This document shows, piece after piece, positions 6,590-14,380 of a stretch of 23,958 bases of DNA (position 1 is the first letter of the stretch; the number at the start of each line of letters is the position of its first letter). The DNA comes from JAEXNA01 sp050486105 (GTDB taxonomy: Bacteria > Vulcanimicrobiota > Xenobia > Xenobiales > JADMJV01): positions 1-23,958 of the forward strand of contig JBJHCR010000060.1 of the NCBI GenBank assembly GCA_050486105.1. Direction: 5' to 3'. The notes under the pieces were generated by a model that did not search any database, was not told the DNA's origin, and saw nothing but the letters and a program-made list of their open reading frames with translations. The position numbers and the translations under genes are program-made.

Positions 6590-8605
6590 GTGAGGACAGA
6601 TATCAAAGCGTCCCTGAATCTTGACGAGAATGCGCTGGAACATGGAATCGAGAAAGCCATACTCTGGTCCAGACAGCAGCAGCACCCTGAGGGGTACTGG
6701 GTGGCGCGATTAGAATCCAACGCTTCCATGGAGGCAGAGTGGCTCTTGGCCTATCACCTTCTCGGGGTGACCAGTGATCCCAAACTCAACGATGTCCTGC
6801 GAGGTCTGCGCAACCAGCAGCGCCAAGATGGATCCTGGGGAGTCTATTCGGGAGCAGAAGACGGAGACTTGAACGCTACAGTTGAGGCTTACGCTGCCCT
6901 TCGAGTGCACGGATTCCCCGCCGAAGACGAAAACATGCGGAAAGCTCGGGAGTTTATCCTGAGCCGCGGTGGAGTGCCGGCCACCAGAGTGTTCACCAAG
7001 ATCTGGCTGGCCATGTGCGGAGAATGGCCCTGGAGTGGAACCCCGACTCTGCCTCCTGAAATGATCTATTTTCCCCTATGGTTCCCCTTCAATTTATACA
7101 ACTTTGCCTCTTGGGCTCGAGCCACCATCGTGCCTCTGACCGTGCTCTCTGCTCGACGTCCCACAAAGCCTTTTCCTCCTGAGGCGCGATTGGATGAACT
7201 CTTCCCCGAAGGTCGACAACGAACCGACACGCGTCTACCCTTCCCTAAGAAGGGAGGTTTGGTGGCCAAAGCCTTGTACTTCGCAGATCGCTGTCTATCG
7301 ATGTATCACGGCAGCCCCATCAAGCCTTTTCGGGAGAATGCGATTCGCTGCTGTTTGGAGTGGATACTTAGAAGGCAAGAGGCCGACGGATGTTGGGCTG
7401 GAATTCAACCTCCGTGGATTTACGCCCTGATGGCCTTGCGGAACGAAGGATATCCGTTGGACCATCCTGTCCTTCAACGAGGTTGGCGATGTTTTGATGA
7501 ACCCTGGGCTGTTTCCGAACCCGAAGGCACCTATTTGCAGGCGTGCACTTCCCCAGTTTGGGACACTCTCTTGACCCAAGTGGCCTTCCAAGACTGTGGG
7601 GTGTCGAACGAGGACGGAGAGTTTCAGAGGTCCCTGGATTGGATTTTGGGACAGCAGATCACTGCCGATGGCGATTGGAAAATGAAGAGTCCGGAGTTGC
7701 AAGGTGGTGGTTGGGCCTTCGAATATGAGAACGATTGGTATCCGGACATCGATGATGCGGCGGTAGCTATGATCGTCTTGGCCCGAACGCGAGGGAGAAC
7801 GGACTTTGAGGAAAAGCGCCGTCAGGAAGCCTTGGACCGGGCCACCCGCTGGGTGGTGGGTATGAGGTCCAGCAACGGCGCTTGGGCAGCCTTCGATAAA
7901 GACAATGACGAACGCCTGGTTTCCCTGATTCCTTTCTGTGATTTTGGAGAAGCTCTCGATCCCCCCAGCGTCGATGTCACGGCCCACGTGGTGGAAGCCC
8001 TGGGTTATCAAGGGAAAGGAATGGAAGACCCGGTGGTAGCCGCGGCGGTTCACTATATCCGTTCTGAGCAGGAAGTTGACGGAAGTTGGTTTGGTCGTTG
8101 GGGAGTGAACCACATTTACGGCACCGGCGCCGTGCTTCCGGCTCTCGCTACCATCGGAGAAAACATGCAGGCGGATTACATCATCAAGGCTTGCGATTGG
8201 CTGGTGGCCAGACAGAATTCAGATGGTGGTTGGGGAGAGACTTGCGCTTCCTACATGGATGAGTCCCTTCGGGGGCGGGGTGAGAGCACCCCGTCTCAGA
8301 CAGCTTGGGCCCTGCTAGGCCTGCTCGCTCAAGGAGGAAGTCAAGGAACCTATGCTCGGTCCATCAAAGCTGGGGTGACTTACTTGCTCGAACAGCAGAC
8401 CGCCGAGGGCAGTTGGATCGAGGAAGCGTTCACCGGAACGGGCTTCCCAGGATACGGTAAAGGGGCCAGAACTGAATTGAGTCAAGGCAGCAACACTTTG
8501 CCCCAAGGCAGAGAGTTGAGCCGCGGGTTCATGCTGCGATACCATATGTACCGTCACTACTTTCCGCTGATGGCTTTGGGCAGGGCGAGGAGCCTATCGA
8601 AGTAG
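6590..8605 (+). CDS. shc: Squalene-hopene cyclase
   Basis: A 671-residue terpene cyclase that folds squalene into hopene, the entry step to hopanoid membrane lipids; family members are monotopic membrane proteins. Repeated QW motifs are clear, e.g. QRQDGSWG (77-84), QNSDGGWG (542-549) and QTAEGSW (603-609). The catalytic DxDDTA box reads DIDDAA (386-391): the three aspartates are kept and Thr is Ala. The C-terminus has GTGFPGYG and YRHYFPLMALGR as expected. I chose GTG 6590 because GGAGG at 6579-6583 precedes it by 6 nt and similarity starts just after (IEKAILWSRQQQHPEGYW). A longer frame from 6416 would add 58 unconserved residues. The gene stands alone, with no squalene synthase or hpn genes nearby in the window. 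Confidence 0.94.
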   Translation: MRTDIKASLNLDENALEHGIEKAILWSRQQQHPEGYWVARLESNASMEAEWLLAYHLLGVTSDPKLNDVLRGLRNQQRQDGSWGVYSGAEDGDLNATVEAYAALRVHGFPAEDENMRKAREFILSRGGVPATRVFTKIWLAMCGEWPWSGTPTLPPEMIYFPLWFPFNLYNFASWARATIVPLTVLSARRPTKPFPPEARLDELFPEGRQRTDTRLPFPKKGGLVAKALYFADRCLSMYHGSPIKPFRENAIRCCLEWILRRQEADGCWAGIQPPWIYALMALRNEGYPLDHPVLQRGWRCFDEPWAVSEPEGTYLQACTSPVWDTLLTQVAFQDCGVSNEDGEFQRSLDWILGQQITADGDWKMKSPELQGGGWAFEYENDWYPDIDDAAVAMIVLARTRGRTDFEEKRRQEALDRATRWVVGMRSSNGAWAAFDKDNDERLVSLIPFCDFGEALDPPSVDVTAHVVEALGYQGKGMEDPVVAAAVHYIRSEQEVDGSWFGRWGVNHIYGTGAVLPALATIGENMQADYIIKACDWLVARQNSDGGWGETCASYMDESLRGRGESTPSQTAWALLGLLAQGGSQGTYARSIKAGVTYLLEQQTAEGSWIEEAFTGTGFPGYGKGARTELSQGSNTLPQGRELSRGFMLRYHMYRHYFPLMALGRARSLSK

Positions 8606-8808
8606 GTCTTGTTGCGTCCCCCGGCGACCCCCAAAGGCCCCCGTATGCGCGAATGGACGCCTGGAAGTTTCGAACCGCCTCTGCTCAAGGTCGTGCAGGT
8701 CGATCTTCATTCGAAATAGCACCAGGAGTCTCACCCACGAACGCATGCTCGGCTACGGTTCCACGAATCTGACTGCAAGGAGAGCCAAGCACCTGGACAG
8801 GGCGGGTC
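8606..8808. other. Convergent intergenic region, no gene seen
   Basis: This is 203 bp between the 3' ends of the cyclase and lipoprotein genes. C-runs near 8625-8640 are notable, but no stem with a T-tract is visible. A plus frame starting at 8745 is the antisense shadow of the lipoprotein gene. Confidence 0.4.
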
Positions 8809-9423
8809 TTAGGAAGTTGGCAAAATTGATATGGACTCGACGGTGGCTGACCCGGGGTCGTCCCGATAGTCCCCGTCGAGGCGAAACAAGATTCCGACTT
8901 CAGGATATCTCAGGGCCTGAGGAACCGTCTCCGTCGGTGGGCCGAGTAGTGTTAGGATGTCCTCGGCGCTGGACCCTATTCCTAGCCCCTCGTCAGTGGC
9001 TCCAGTATAGGCTTTCCAGGGAGAGTCATTGCCGTGAAGCGTTATCACTTCTAAGGTTTCACCGCTGAAGGTCAATTCCAGACCTAGACTGTGATAGAGG
9101 AAGAACGACTGTCCGGGGACAAACTCGTTCTCGTCGGTTTCGCTTGGAGGCCCAAACTTTTCCAGAACTTCACCTCTAGTGGCACCAAGATGTAAGTTCT
9201 TGAGTCCAACACCCACAAGAAGTTCTCCCGGTGTTCTCTCTTCGGCCTTGAGAATCTCTTTGGTTGGCGGAGTGGGGTCGCTGGCCTGTCGGCTTTCTTG
9301 AGGCCCGGCCTGGCATCCAACCAGCAAACCGAGGGTCAAGATCAAGGTGAACCAGAAACTTGCAGAGGCGAATGAGTGTTTGTCGAGAGATAGCTTGCGA
9401 GTGGCGTGAGCAAAAAAGTTCAT
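8809..9423 (-). CDS. Putative lipoprotein with two SmpA/OmlA-like repeats
   Basis: A 204-residue predicted lipoprotein. A basic N-terminus (to Lys15) is followed by a hydrophobic stretch (about 20-36) and a lipobox L-V-G-C with the lipidated Cys at 37. A Ser/Pro/Thr-rich linker comes next. The mature part has two similar units: LGATRGEVLEKFGPPSET (near 77-94) and IGSSAEDILTLLGPPTET (near 148-165). This pattern of a small residue, spaced hydrophobics and LG-P-P resembles SmpA/OmlA (BamE-like) folds and related envelope proteins, but function is not assignable. The start is ATG 9423. The gene is divergent from the proline dehydrogenase operon. The protein is expected at the periplasmic face of the inner or outer membrane. 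Confidence 0.8.
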   Translation of the reverse strand: MNFFAHATRKLSLDKHSFASASFWFTLILTLGLLVGCQAGPQESRQASDPTPPTKEILKAEERTPGELLVGVGLKNLHLGATRGEVLEKFGPPSETDENEFVPGQSFFLYHSLGLELTFSGETLEVITLHGNDSPWKAYTGATDEGLGIGSSAEDILTLLGPPTETVPQALRYPEVGILFRLDGDYRDDPGSATVESISILPTS

Positions 9424-9485
9424 AATAGGGACCTTGGTTCGATCTCCTGGGTTTACCTTCTGGGAGAGTTCGGAAAACTAGGCTG
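9424..9485. promoter_or_regulatory. Short divergent spacer between lipoprotein and proline dehydrogenase
   Basis: Sixty-two bases must carry the start signals of both genes, or the promoters overlap the genes. No clear -35/-10 pair was found. The proline dehydrogenase ribosome site is weak (TAGG about 6 nt before ATG 9486). Confidence 0.3.
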
Positions 9486-10406
9486 ATGGAACAGATAATT
9501 CGTCGTATACTTCTCTATCTCTCGGCCTCCAGGTTTGCCCGCTGGTGTGCTGTCCGGTTTCCCTTAACTCGAAAAGTCAGCCGCCGCTTCGTTGCCGGCG
9601 AGACTCTCGAGGATGCTTTGACTGTGGTTCGAGATTTGCGCCGACAGGGATTCTTGACCTCTCTCGACCTGCTGGGAGAGAACGTAGATGGCCTGGGAGA
9701 GGCCGAAGAGGCTACCAGGGAGGTTCTCAGAGCGATCGAGGCTCTGCAGTCCGAAGGTCTGGCTTGTAATGTCTCAATCAAACTGACCCAACTCGGCCTC
9801 GATGAAGGTCTCGACGTGGTTCGGCACAATTTGACCAGGATCGCTCAGAGCGTTGATAGTCCAGACATCAAGGTTCGAATTGACATGGAAGGGTCGAGGT
9901 ACACTCAGAGTACTTTGGACTTGGTTGTCGAACTGCATCGTGAGTATCCATTCCTGGCCACCGTGCTCCAATCTTATCTGCACCGAACTTTCGAAGACGT
10001 ACTTCGATTGAACGAGAATAATATTGCCGTCCGACTTTGCAAAGGGGCCTATGCCGAGCCTCAGAGCCTAGCCTTCCAAGACAAACACGCGGTGGACGAG
10101 GCCTATCTCCGAGCAGCCGACGAGTTGCTACTCAACGGAGTCTATCCTGCATTCGCGACCCACGATGAAGCCATGATTGAGGGAGTCCTTGGATTGGTGA
10201 CAGCCAGAGACCTCAAGCCTGAAGAGTTTGAATTCCAAATGCTGTACGGGATCCGCCAAGATAGACAGCGTGAACTGCTCGAGCAGGGCTATAGGGTTCG
10301 ACTTTATGTTCCTTACGGGAAGTCTTGGTATCCCTATTTTATGCGTCGCTTGGCCGAACGGCCCGCGAATCTCGGCTTCTTTTTGACCGCCTTGGTGAGA
10401 GGTTAA
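9486..10406 (+). CDS. Proline dehydrogenase (monofunctional)
   Basis: A 306-residue TIM-barrel flavoenzyme that oxidises L-proline to delta-1-pyrroline-5-carboxylate and passes electrons to the quinone pool (EC 1.5.5.2). Family blocks are in order: LDLLGENVD (about 61-69), NVSIKLTQLGLD, RIDMEGS, LQSYL, RLCKGAYAE, FEFQMLYGIR, and a C-terminal YPYFMRRLAERPAN whose arginines contact the proline carboxylate in the family. It lacks the DNA-binding and P5C dehydrogenase parts of the large PutA, so a separate P5C dehydrogenase would be needed; none is in the window. The start is ATG 9486. The stop is two nt before the sppA start, so the two are cotranscribed. Confidence 0.93.
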   Translation: MEQIIRRILLYLSASRFARWCAVRFPLTRKVSRRFVAGETLEDALTVVRDLRRQGFLTSLDLLGENVDGLGEAEEATREVLRAIEALQSEGLACNVSIKLTQLGLDEGLDVVRHNLTRIAQSVDSPDIKVRIDMEGSRYTQSTLDLVVELHREYPFLATVLQSYLHRTFEDVLRLNENNIAVRLCKGAYAEPQSLAFQDKHAVDEAYLRAADELLLNGVYPAFATHDEAMIEGVLGLVTARDLKPEEFEFQMLYGIRQDRQRELLEQGYRVRLYVPYGKSWYPYFMRRLAERPANLGFFLTALVRG

Positions 10407-10408
10407 TC

Positions 10409-11527
10409 ATGACTGCTGAGCCCACTGATACTAGTAAGGTTGAACAAGACGTGCCGCCCTCTCATTCAGGAAAACAGTCCGGGAGGAATGATTCGAGCCC
10501 AAGGAAGTCTCGCTCTCGAATGGTGGCACTTTGTTCGGTGCTCCTGGCTTTCGCTGTGGTTGGTGTTTTTTTTCTGTTTGGCGTGCTGATAGGTTCCATC
10601 GGGAGCTCAATGAAGGGCGACAGTCAGACGACTCGCTTACGAGAAACACTGATCGATGGTGATAGTAAGGAAGAGAAGAAGATTGCCATGCTCGCCATTC
10701 GCGGAGTGATCATGGAGTCTATGGGAGCAGGCCGAAACAGCGTTACTGAAATCGTTCAGGCCCTCAAGGCCCTCCGTGAGGACGAGAATGTCGTAGGCGT
10801 GCTCTTGGCCATCGATACCCCGGGAGGAGGGGTCACGGCGAGCGATCGCATCTATCACGAGCTCAAGAGGTTTAAGGAAGACACCGGACTTCCAGTGCAC
10901 GCGCTGTTTCTTGACGTGGCTGCCAGTGGCGGCTACTACGTGGCTATGGCAAGCGATCATATCACCGCTCATCCGACCACGATAACTGGAAGTATCGGGG
11001 TGATCTCCCAGTTCTATCAACTCAGTGAAGCCATGGATAAGATTGGAGTCTCAGTCAACGTGGTCAAAAGTCTGCGGGATGACGGGACGGCCTCATTCAA
11101 GGACATCGGTTCTCCCTATCGGCCCATGACCGCCGAAGAGAGAGATATTTTGCAAGGTCTGATTACTGAGATGTGGGACCGCTTCACCGAGGTGGTGGCC
11201 ACCGGGCGGGCCGAAAGCTTGTCGTCGTCGGAGGTCAAGGCTCTAGCTGATGGTCGAGTATTTACCGGCACTCAGGCCTTGGCTCTAGGTCTGGTTGACG
11301 CCGTGGGATATTCCGATGACGCCTATGCGGCGATCCGGGTGGCCAGCGGAGAATCGAAGGCAAAAATCGTCAGTTATCGCAGAGCACCCACCCTTAAGGA
11401 ATCTTTAGGATTCGGGAGCCACCTTGAAGGGCTGAACTCGGAGTTCACTTTGACCGGATCTGCATTGCGGCAGGCATTGATCGAGCAAGCGAGGTTCTGC
11501 TACTTGTGGACTGCCAGCAGCCTTTAA
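10409..11527 (+). CDS. sppA: Signal peptide peptidase SppA, S49 family
   Basis: A 372-residue short-form SppA that degrades cleaved signal peptides and other membrane fragments. A charged, disordered cytoplasmic N-tail (1-37) is followed by one membrane segment (about 38-66) and a periplasmic protease domain. The Ser-Lys pair is present: Ser173 in AASGGYY and Lys220 in VVKS, with DTPGGGV (136-142) and GSIGVI (194-199) also typical. ATG 10409 follows the proline dehydrogenase stop by two nt and has GAGAGG (10396-10401) in front; an in-frame codon at 10325 would overlap that gene. The 3' end overlaps the ABC ATPase start by 22 nt. A T8 tract (about 10566-10573) encodes part of the membrane segment. 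Confidence 0.93.
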   Translation: MTAEPTDTSKVEQDVPPSHSGKQSGRNDSSPRKSRSRMVALCSVLLAFAVVGVFFLFGVLIGSIGSSMKGDSQTTRLRETLIDGDSKEEKKIAMLAIRGVIMESMGAGRNSVTEIVQALKALREDENVVGVLLAIDTPGGGVTASDRIYHELKRFKEDTGLPVHALFLDVAASGGYYVAMASDHITAHPTTITGSIGVISQFYQLSEAMDKIGVSVNVVKSLRDDGTASFKDIGSPYRPMTAEERDILQGLITEMWDRFTEVVATGRAESLSSSEVKALADGRVFTGTQALALGLVDAVGYSDDAYAAIRVASGESKAKIVSYRRAPTLKESLGFGSHLEGLNSEFTLTGSALRQALIEQARFCYLWTASSL

Positions 11528-12213
11528 TTTTTTGCGACGTGGAGTGGTCTCCGGCCTCCGACTTCGGAGGGGGGGGTGAGCCCATCTTGCGCGGCCTAGA
11601 TTTCGAACTCCAGACCGGGCAGTGGTGTGCTCTAACGGGACCTTCAGGCAGTGGCAAGACCTCTCTCTTGTCGTTGGCTGCCGGCTTGATGAAGCCGAGC
11701 AGCGGTCGAGTGGAACTCTTTGGCTTGAACTTGTCCGATCGAGATGACGCCGAGGTCGCCGCTCTGCGAGTGAGCAGGGTCGGTCTGATTTTTCAAGGGT
11801 ACCATCTCGATGAGACTCGGAGTACCTTGGAAAACATTCTTCTCCCTGGATACTTTTGCTCCAGGCCTTGGCTTCAACTTCGAGAGCGGGCTCAGGACCT
11901 AGCCGAGAGAGTGCAGTTGACTAAGCATCTCGATAAAGCGGTCAGCGTACTTTCCGGGGGACAACGGCAGAGAGTGGCGGTAGCTCGTGCTCTCTTGCTT
12001 GAGCCTGAATTGCTGCTCGCCGATGAGCCGACCGGGGCCTTGGACGCAGGGACGTCCGAGTGGGTGCTCTCACTTTTTGAGGAGCTCAGGGCCAGCGGAG
12101 TGACGCTCTTGACGGTAACTCATGATCCCTTACTCCTTCAGCGTTGCGACCGAGAGGTGGAGCTTCGCTCCGGTGGCATCGGAGCCGACGTTCCAAGGAG
12201 CCCTGGGTCGTGA
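11506..12213 (+). CDS. ABC transporter ATPase, LolD/MacB type
   Basis: A 235-residue ATPase with all ABC motifs: Walker A GPSGSGKT (45-52), Q-loop Gln97, signature LSGGQRQRVAVARAL (149-163), Walker B LLLADEP (169-175) with catalytic Glu174, D-loop GALD and switch His206. The YHLDETRSTLENILLP segment is like LolD, FtsE and MacB ATPases. The start is GTG 11506, overlapping the sppA stop by 22 nt. The only ribosome site is a GAGG about 11 nt upstream, so coupling to sppA translation is likely. A G8 run (11569-11576) encodes the Gly-rich stretch at residues 21-24. The stop overlaps the permease start. The pair probably extracts or moves a lipid or lipoprotein across or from the inner membrane; the substrate is unknown. 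Confidence 0.9.
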   Translation: MDCQQPLIFCDVEWSPASDFGGGGEPILRGLDFELQTGQWCALTGPSGSGKTSLLSLAAGLMKPSSGRVELFGLNLSDRDDAEVAALRVSRVGLIFQGYHLDETRSTLENILLPGYFCSRPWLQLRERAQDLAERVQLTKHLDKAVSVLSGGQRQRVAVARALLLEPELLLADEPTGALDAGTSEWVLSLFEELRASGVTLLTVTHDPLLLQRCDREVELRSGGIGADVPRSPGS

Positions 12214-13463
12214 GGTGGCGTTATCTAGGACTCGAGCGCCCGCGCGTCGGGGGGCATTTTCGATTGAAGGATAGGTTTCTGGCTTCCTTGGGTCTGTCCT
12301 TAGGGGTGCTGTTCTTGATCGTGAGTTGGGGCGTTCTCAATCCCCTAGAGAGCTTGTTGACTGAAAAAATTCTCGGTTCCCTCCCCGACCGAATCCGAGT
12401 GACTGCTCCGTCCGTGAGCGTTGGACCGGTGGCCCTGGCAGGAGGATTGAATCAAGAATTGGTGGACCAGGTAGCGAGCTTGCCGAACGTTCAAGACGTT
12501 TATCGCCAGGCGCATTTTCCGGAACCGTGCCAATTGAGAGCCCAGTATGCCGGTGAAGGGTTGGTTACGGATCTCGTATTGGAACTCGTGGACCCAGGCC
12601 AGGTGGCCATGGACGTCGCAGGCGGATATCTCTTCGAGGATCCAGGCCCGGGCAAGGATATTCCGGCCATTGTCCCTCAAGCCATACTCGATCTGGTGAA
12701 CTCTGGAATCTCGGTGAACACCAACCTTCCTCAGCTTACGGCCTCTGCATTGAAAGGCAAGCATTTCACCTTGCATTTAGGAACCTCATCGTTTCGTCCG
12801 GGACCAGCGCGGGTGGTTCGTTGCGTGGTGGTCGGGGTTTCCGACCAGATCGGGGCCGGAGGTCCGGCCATTCCCTACGAGGTTGGGCAGCGCCTGAGCC
12901 AGCAAGAGCCGAAGCTTCACGCCTTGACCCTGCACCTTACCGATGCCAGGTATAGTTCCGAGGTTGAACGGGAGATCGCAGCTCTTGGGCTCAAGGCCCC
13001 CCGCCTGGAGTTGGCCCAGAAGGTTTCGGGAATTGCTGCGGTCCTCAGAGGCTTAAGTATGCTGCTCCCGGCTGCCGTCATTTTGGTGACCATTGTGGGC
13101 CTGACCGCGATTCTCGAGCTTCAGGTTTCCCGAGAGCGACACTTGATTGCGCTCTACCGAGCTTTGGGGGCAAATCGGGGCCAAGTGGGGACCCTCTACT
13201 TTGTGAGGGCACTATCGGTCGGCGTCTTAGGATTCATGGGTGGGGCCATCGGGGGATTGACTACCGGCCGAGGGCTGGCCCTTTGGCTGGAATCGCAAAT
13301 CCCGGTGGAATTATTGTCGGGGCACACTCTGTTTGCTCCCCCCTGGGCGGCCTTCGGCTGGTCTTTGGTCTTTTGCTGTGGAGTGACTCTGGCTGCCGGA
13401 TACTTGCCTGCAGCTCTGGCTGCCAGGGTCGACCCTGCCCAAGTATTCCGTGAACCAACTTGA
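12210..13463 (+). CDS. ABC transporter permease, FtsX/LolE/MacB type
   Basis: A 417-residue permease with the family layout: a short cytoplasmic N-terminus, a first membrane segment (about 24-44), a large periplasmic domain (about 45-290), then three C-terminal membrane segments. These are LLPAAVILVTIVGLTAIL, a Gly-rich YFVRALSVGVLGFMGG region and AFGWSLVFCCGVTLAAGY. The cytoplasmic loop ALYRALGANRGQV is the FtsX-domain coupling signature, and the end (ALAARVDPAQVFRE) is typical. GTG 12210 is chosen because it overlaps the ATPase stop (GTGA) and AAGGAG (12195-12200) precedes it by 9 nt. There is only one permease gene, so a homodimer with two ATPases is the simplest model. Confidence 0.88.
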   Translation: MRWRYLGLERPRVGGHFRLKDRFLASLGLSLGVLFLIVSWGVLNPLESLLTEKILGSLPDRIRVTAPSVSVGPVALAGGLNQELVDQVASLPNVQDVYRQAHFPEPCQLRAQYAGEGLVTDLVLELVDPGQVAMDVAGGYLFEDPGPGKDIPAIVPQAILDLVNSGISVNTNLPQLTASALKGKHFTLHLGTSSFRPGPARVVRCVVVGVSDQIGAGGPAIPYEVGQRLSQQEPKLHALTLHLTDARYSSEVEREIAALGLKAPRLELAQKVSGIAAVLRGLSMLLPAAVILVTIVGLTAILELQVSRERHLIALYRALGANRGQVGTLYFVRALSVGVLGFMGGAIGGLTTGRGLALWLESQIPVELLSGHTLFAPPWAAFGWSLVFCCGVTLAAGYLPAALAARVDPAQVFREPT

Positions 13464-13533
13464 ATTTCTGGACAACTTGGCACCAGGATTTCTTTAGCTT
13501 TGGTGGTGTCGGGTCGCGATTTTTCGGGTCTCT

Positions 13534-13574
13534 ATCTCGATTCTCGGCGCTGACCAAGGGGAAGGAATCGAGAT
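13534..13574. repeat. Perfect 10-bp inverted repeat, 21-nt loop
   Basis: ATCTCGATTC at 13534-13543 is exactly repeated in reverse complement as GAATCGAGAT at 13565-13574. It lies in the 185-bp gap after the permease and before the YtxH gene. There is no T-tract after it, so it is not a classic terminator. An operator for the downstream regulatory block or a 3'-end RNA hairpin are both possible. Confidence 0.6.
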
Positions 13575-13597
13575 CTCCCAGTCGAAGCGGCAAACGC

Positions 13598-13631
13598 ACC
13601 AAACCTTGGGACATAAGACTTTAAGTTTGGT
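13598..13631. repeat. Inverted repeat just before the YtxH ribosome site
   Basis: ACCAAACCTT (13598-13607) can pair with AAGTTTGGT (13623-13631): nine pairs with one bulged C and a loop of about 15 nt. The right arm ends about 5 nt before the AGGAAGGGGG ribosome site, so folding could affect translation, or the DNA could be a regulator site. Confidence 0.45.
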
Positions 13632-13648
13632 AGGAAGGGGGTTCTCTC

Positions 13649-13957
13649 ATGGGGACTCAAAGAGAAGGATTTGGATTTTTTTTCGGCCTCTTGGTAGGAA
13701 GTTTAATAGGTGCCTCAGTGGCAATTATGCTCGCTCCGCAGTCTGGAGACGAGACTAGGGAACTGATTCGTGACCGGGCCAAGAATGTCAAGGAAAAGGC
13801 TAGCGATTTCGCTCAAGATCTGAAGGAGGATTCTAAAGACTTGCTCGAACGGGCTAAAGCCGCTCGGAAAGAGAAGTCCGAGGAGGAGACCACAGTCGCC
13901 AAAGAAGATGAGGCTGCTGAGGAAAACGACGAACAAAGTGAGCAGACTCAAAGCTGA
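13649..13957 (+). CDS. YtxH domain-containing small membrane protein
   Basis: A 102-residue protein with the YtxH layout. There is a short hydrophobic, Gly-rich N-terminal membrane segment (about 9-29, FGFFFGLLVGSLIGASVAIM), then LAPQSGDETRELI, a family signature. A long charged helical tail rich in Lys, Glu and Asp (35-102) follows and is very acidic at the end. YtxH proteins are often stress-induced, but their molecular role is unclear. ATG 13649 has AGGAAGGGGG about 8 nt upstream. The gene lies 33 nt before the STAS gene, which fits cotranscription with the sigma-factor cluster. Confidence 0.85.
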   Translation: MGTQREGFGFFFGLLVGSLIGASVAIMLAPQSGDETRELIRDRAKNVKEKASDFAQDLKEDSKDLLERAKAARKEKSEEETTVAKEDEAAEENDEQSEQTQS

Positions 13958-13990
13958 GATGCCTGGGAAAGTATATTAGGAGTAAGTTCT

Positions 13991-14344
13991 GTGGACATTA
14001 AGGTCAATACCCGCAGCTTGGACGGTAAAGCTCAAGCGGTTGAGATTCAGGGCGAGATCGACGTGTATACGTCACCTAAAGTGAAAGAGACGATCAATGA
14101 ATTGATCGAGAAAGAGCATTATCAATTGCTCATCAATCTCGAGAAAGTTCGCTACATCGACAGCACAGGGCTCGGTGTTCTCATCGGGGCTCTCAAGAAG
14201 GTTCGAGAGCACAGCGGTAGGATTCTGCTGGTCTGTACAAACCCTCAGATTAAGAAGATTTTCAATATTACCGGCCTGGTCAAGATCTTCGAGATTTTTG
14301 CCAGTGAAGAGGAAGCTCTCGCTGTCCTAACCCCTGCGAGCTAA
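13991..14344 (+). CDS. Anti-sigma factor antagonist, STAS domain (SpoIIAA/RsbV-like)
   Basis: A 117-residue single STAS domain. In this family the unphosphorylated protein binds the anti-sigma kinase and frees the sigma factor; phosphorylation of one Ser blocks this. The phospho-site motif is intact: RYIDSTGLGVLIG with Ser58, preceded by LEGEID-like IQGEIDVYTSP near the N-terminus. GTG 13991 has AGGAG (13978-13982) at 8-nt spacing. It is followed by an anti-sigma HATPase gene and a SigB/F sigma factor, the classic antagonist/anti-sigma/sigma order. The neighbouring HATPase seems to lack its ATP-binding residues (see 14381-14758), so who phosphorylates Ser58 is an open question. Confidence 0.93.
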   Translation: MDIKVNTRSLDGKAQAVEIQGEIDVYTSPKVKETINELIEKEHYQLLINLEKVRYIDSTGLGVLIGALKKVREHSGRILLVCTNPQIKKIFNITGLVKIFEIFASEEEALAVLTPAS

Positions 14345-14380
14345 TTCCAGATTAATTGACGTTGGAGAACTGTCGTTCAG

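Noticed and set aside
7295..8113. Minus-strand 272-codon frame inside shc
   Set aside because: It is a shadow of the cyclase gene; its translation has no recognisable motifs.
8668..8676. tRNA T-loop-like GTTTCGAACC
   Set aside because: Flanking bases cannot form the 5-bp T stem on either strand, and no acceptor or anticodon arms were found.
8745..9068. Plus-strand 107-codon frame
   Set aside because: It is antisense to the lipoprotein gene, which has a lipobox and internal repeats.
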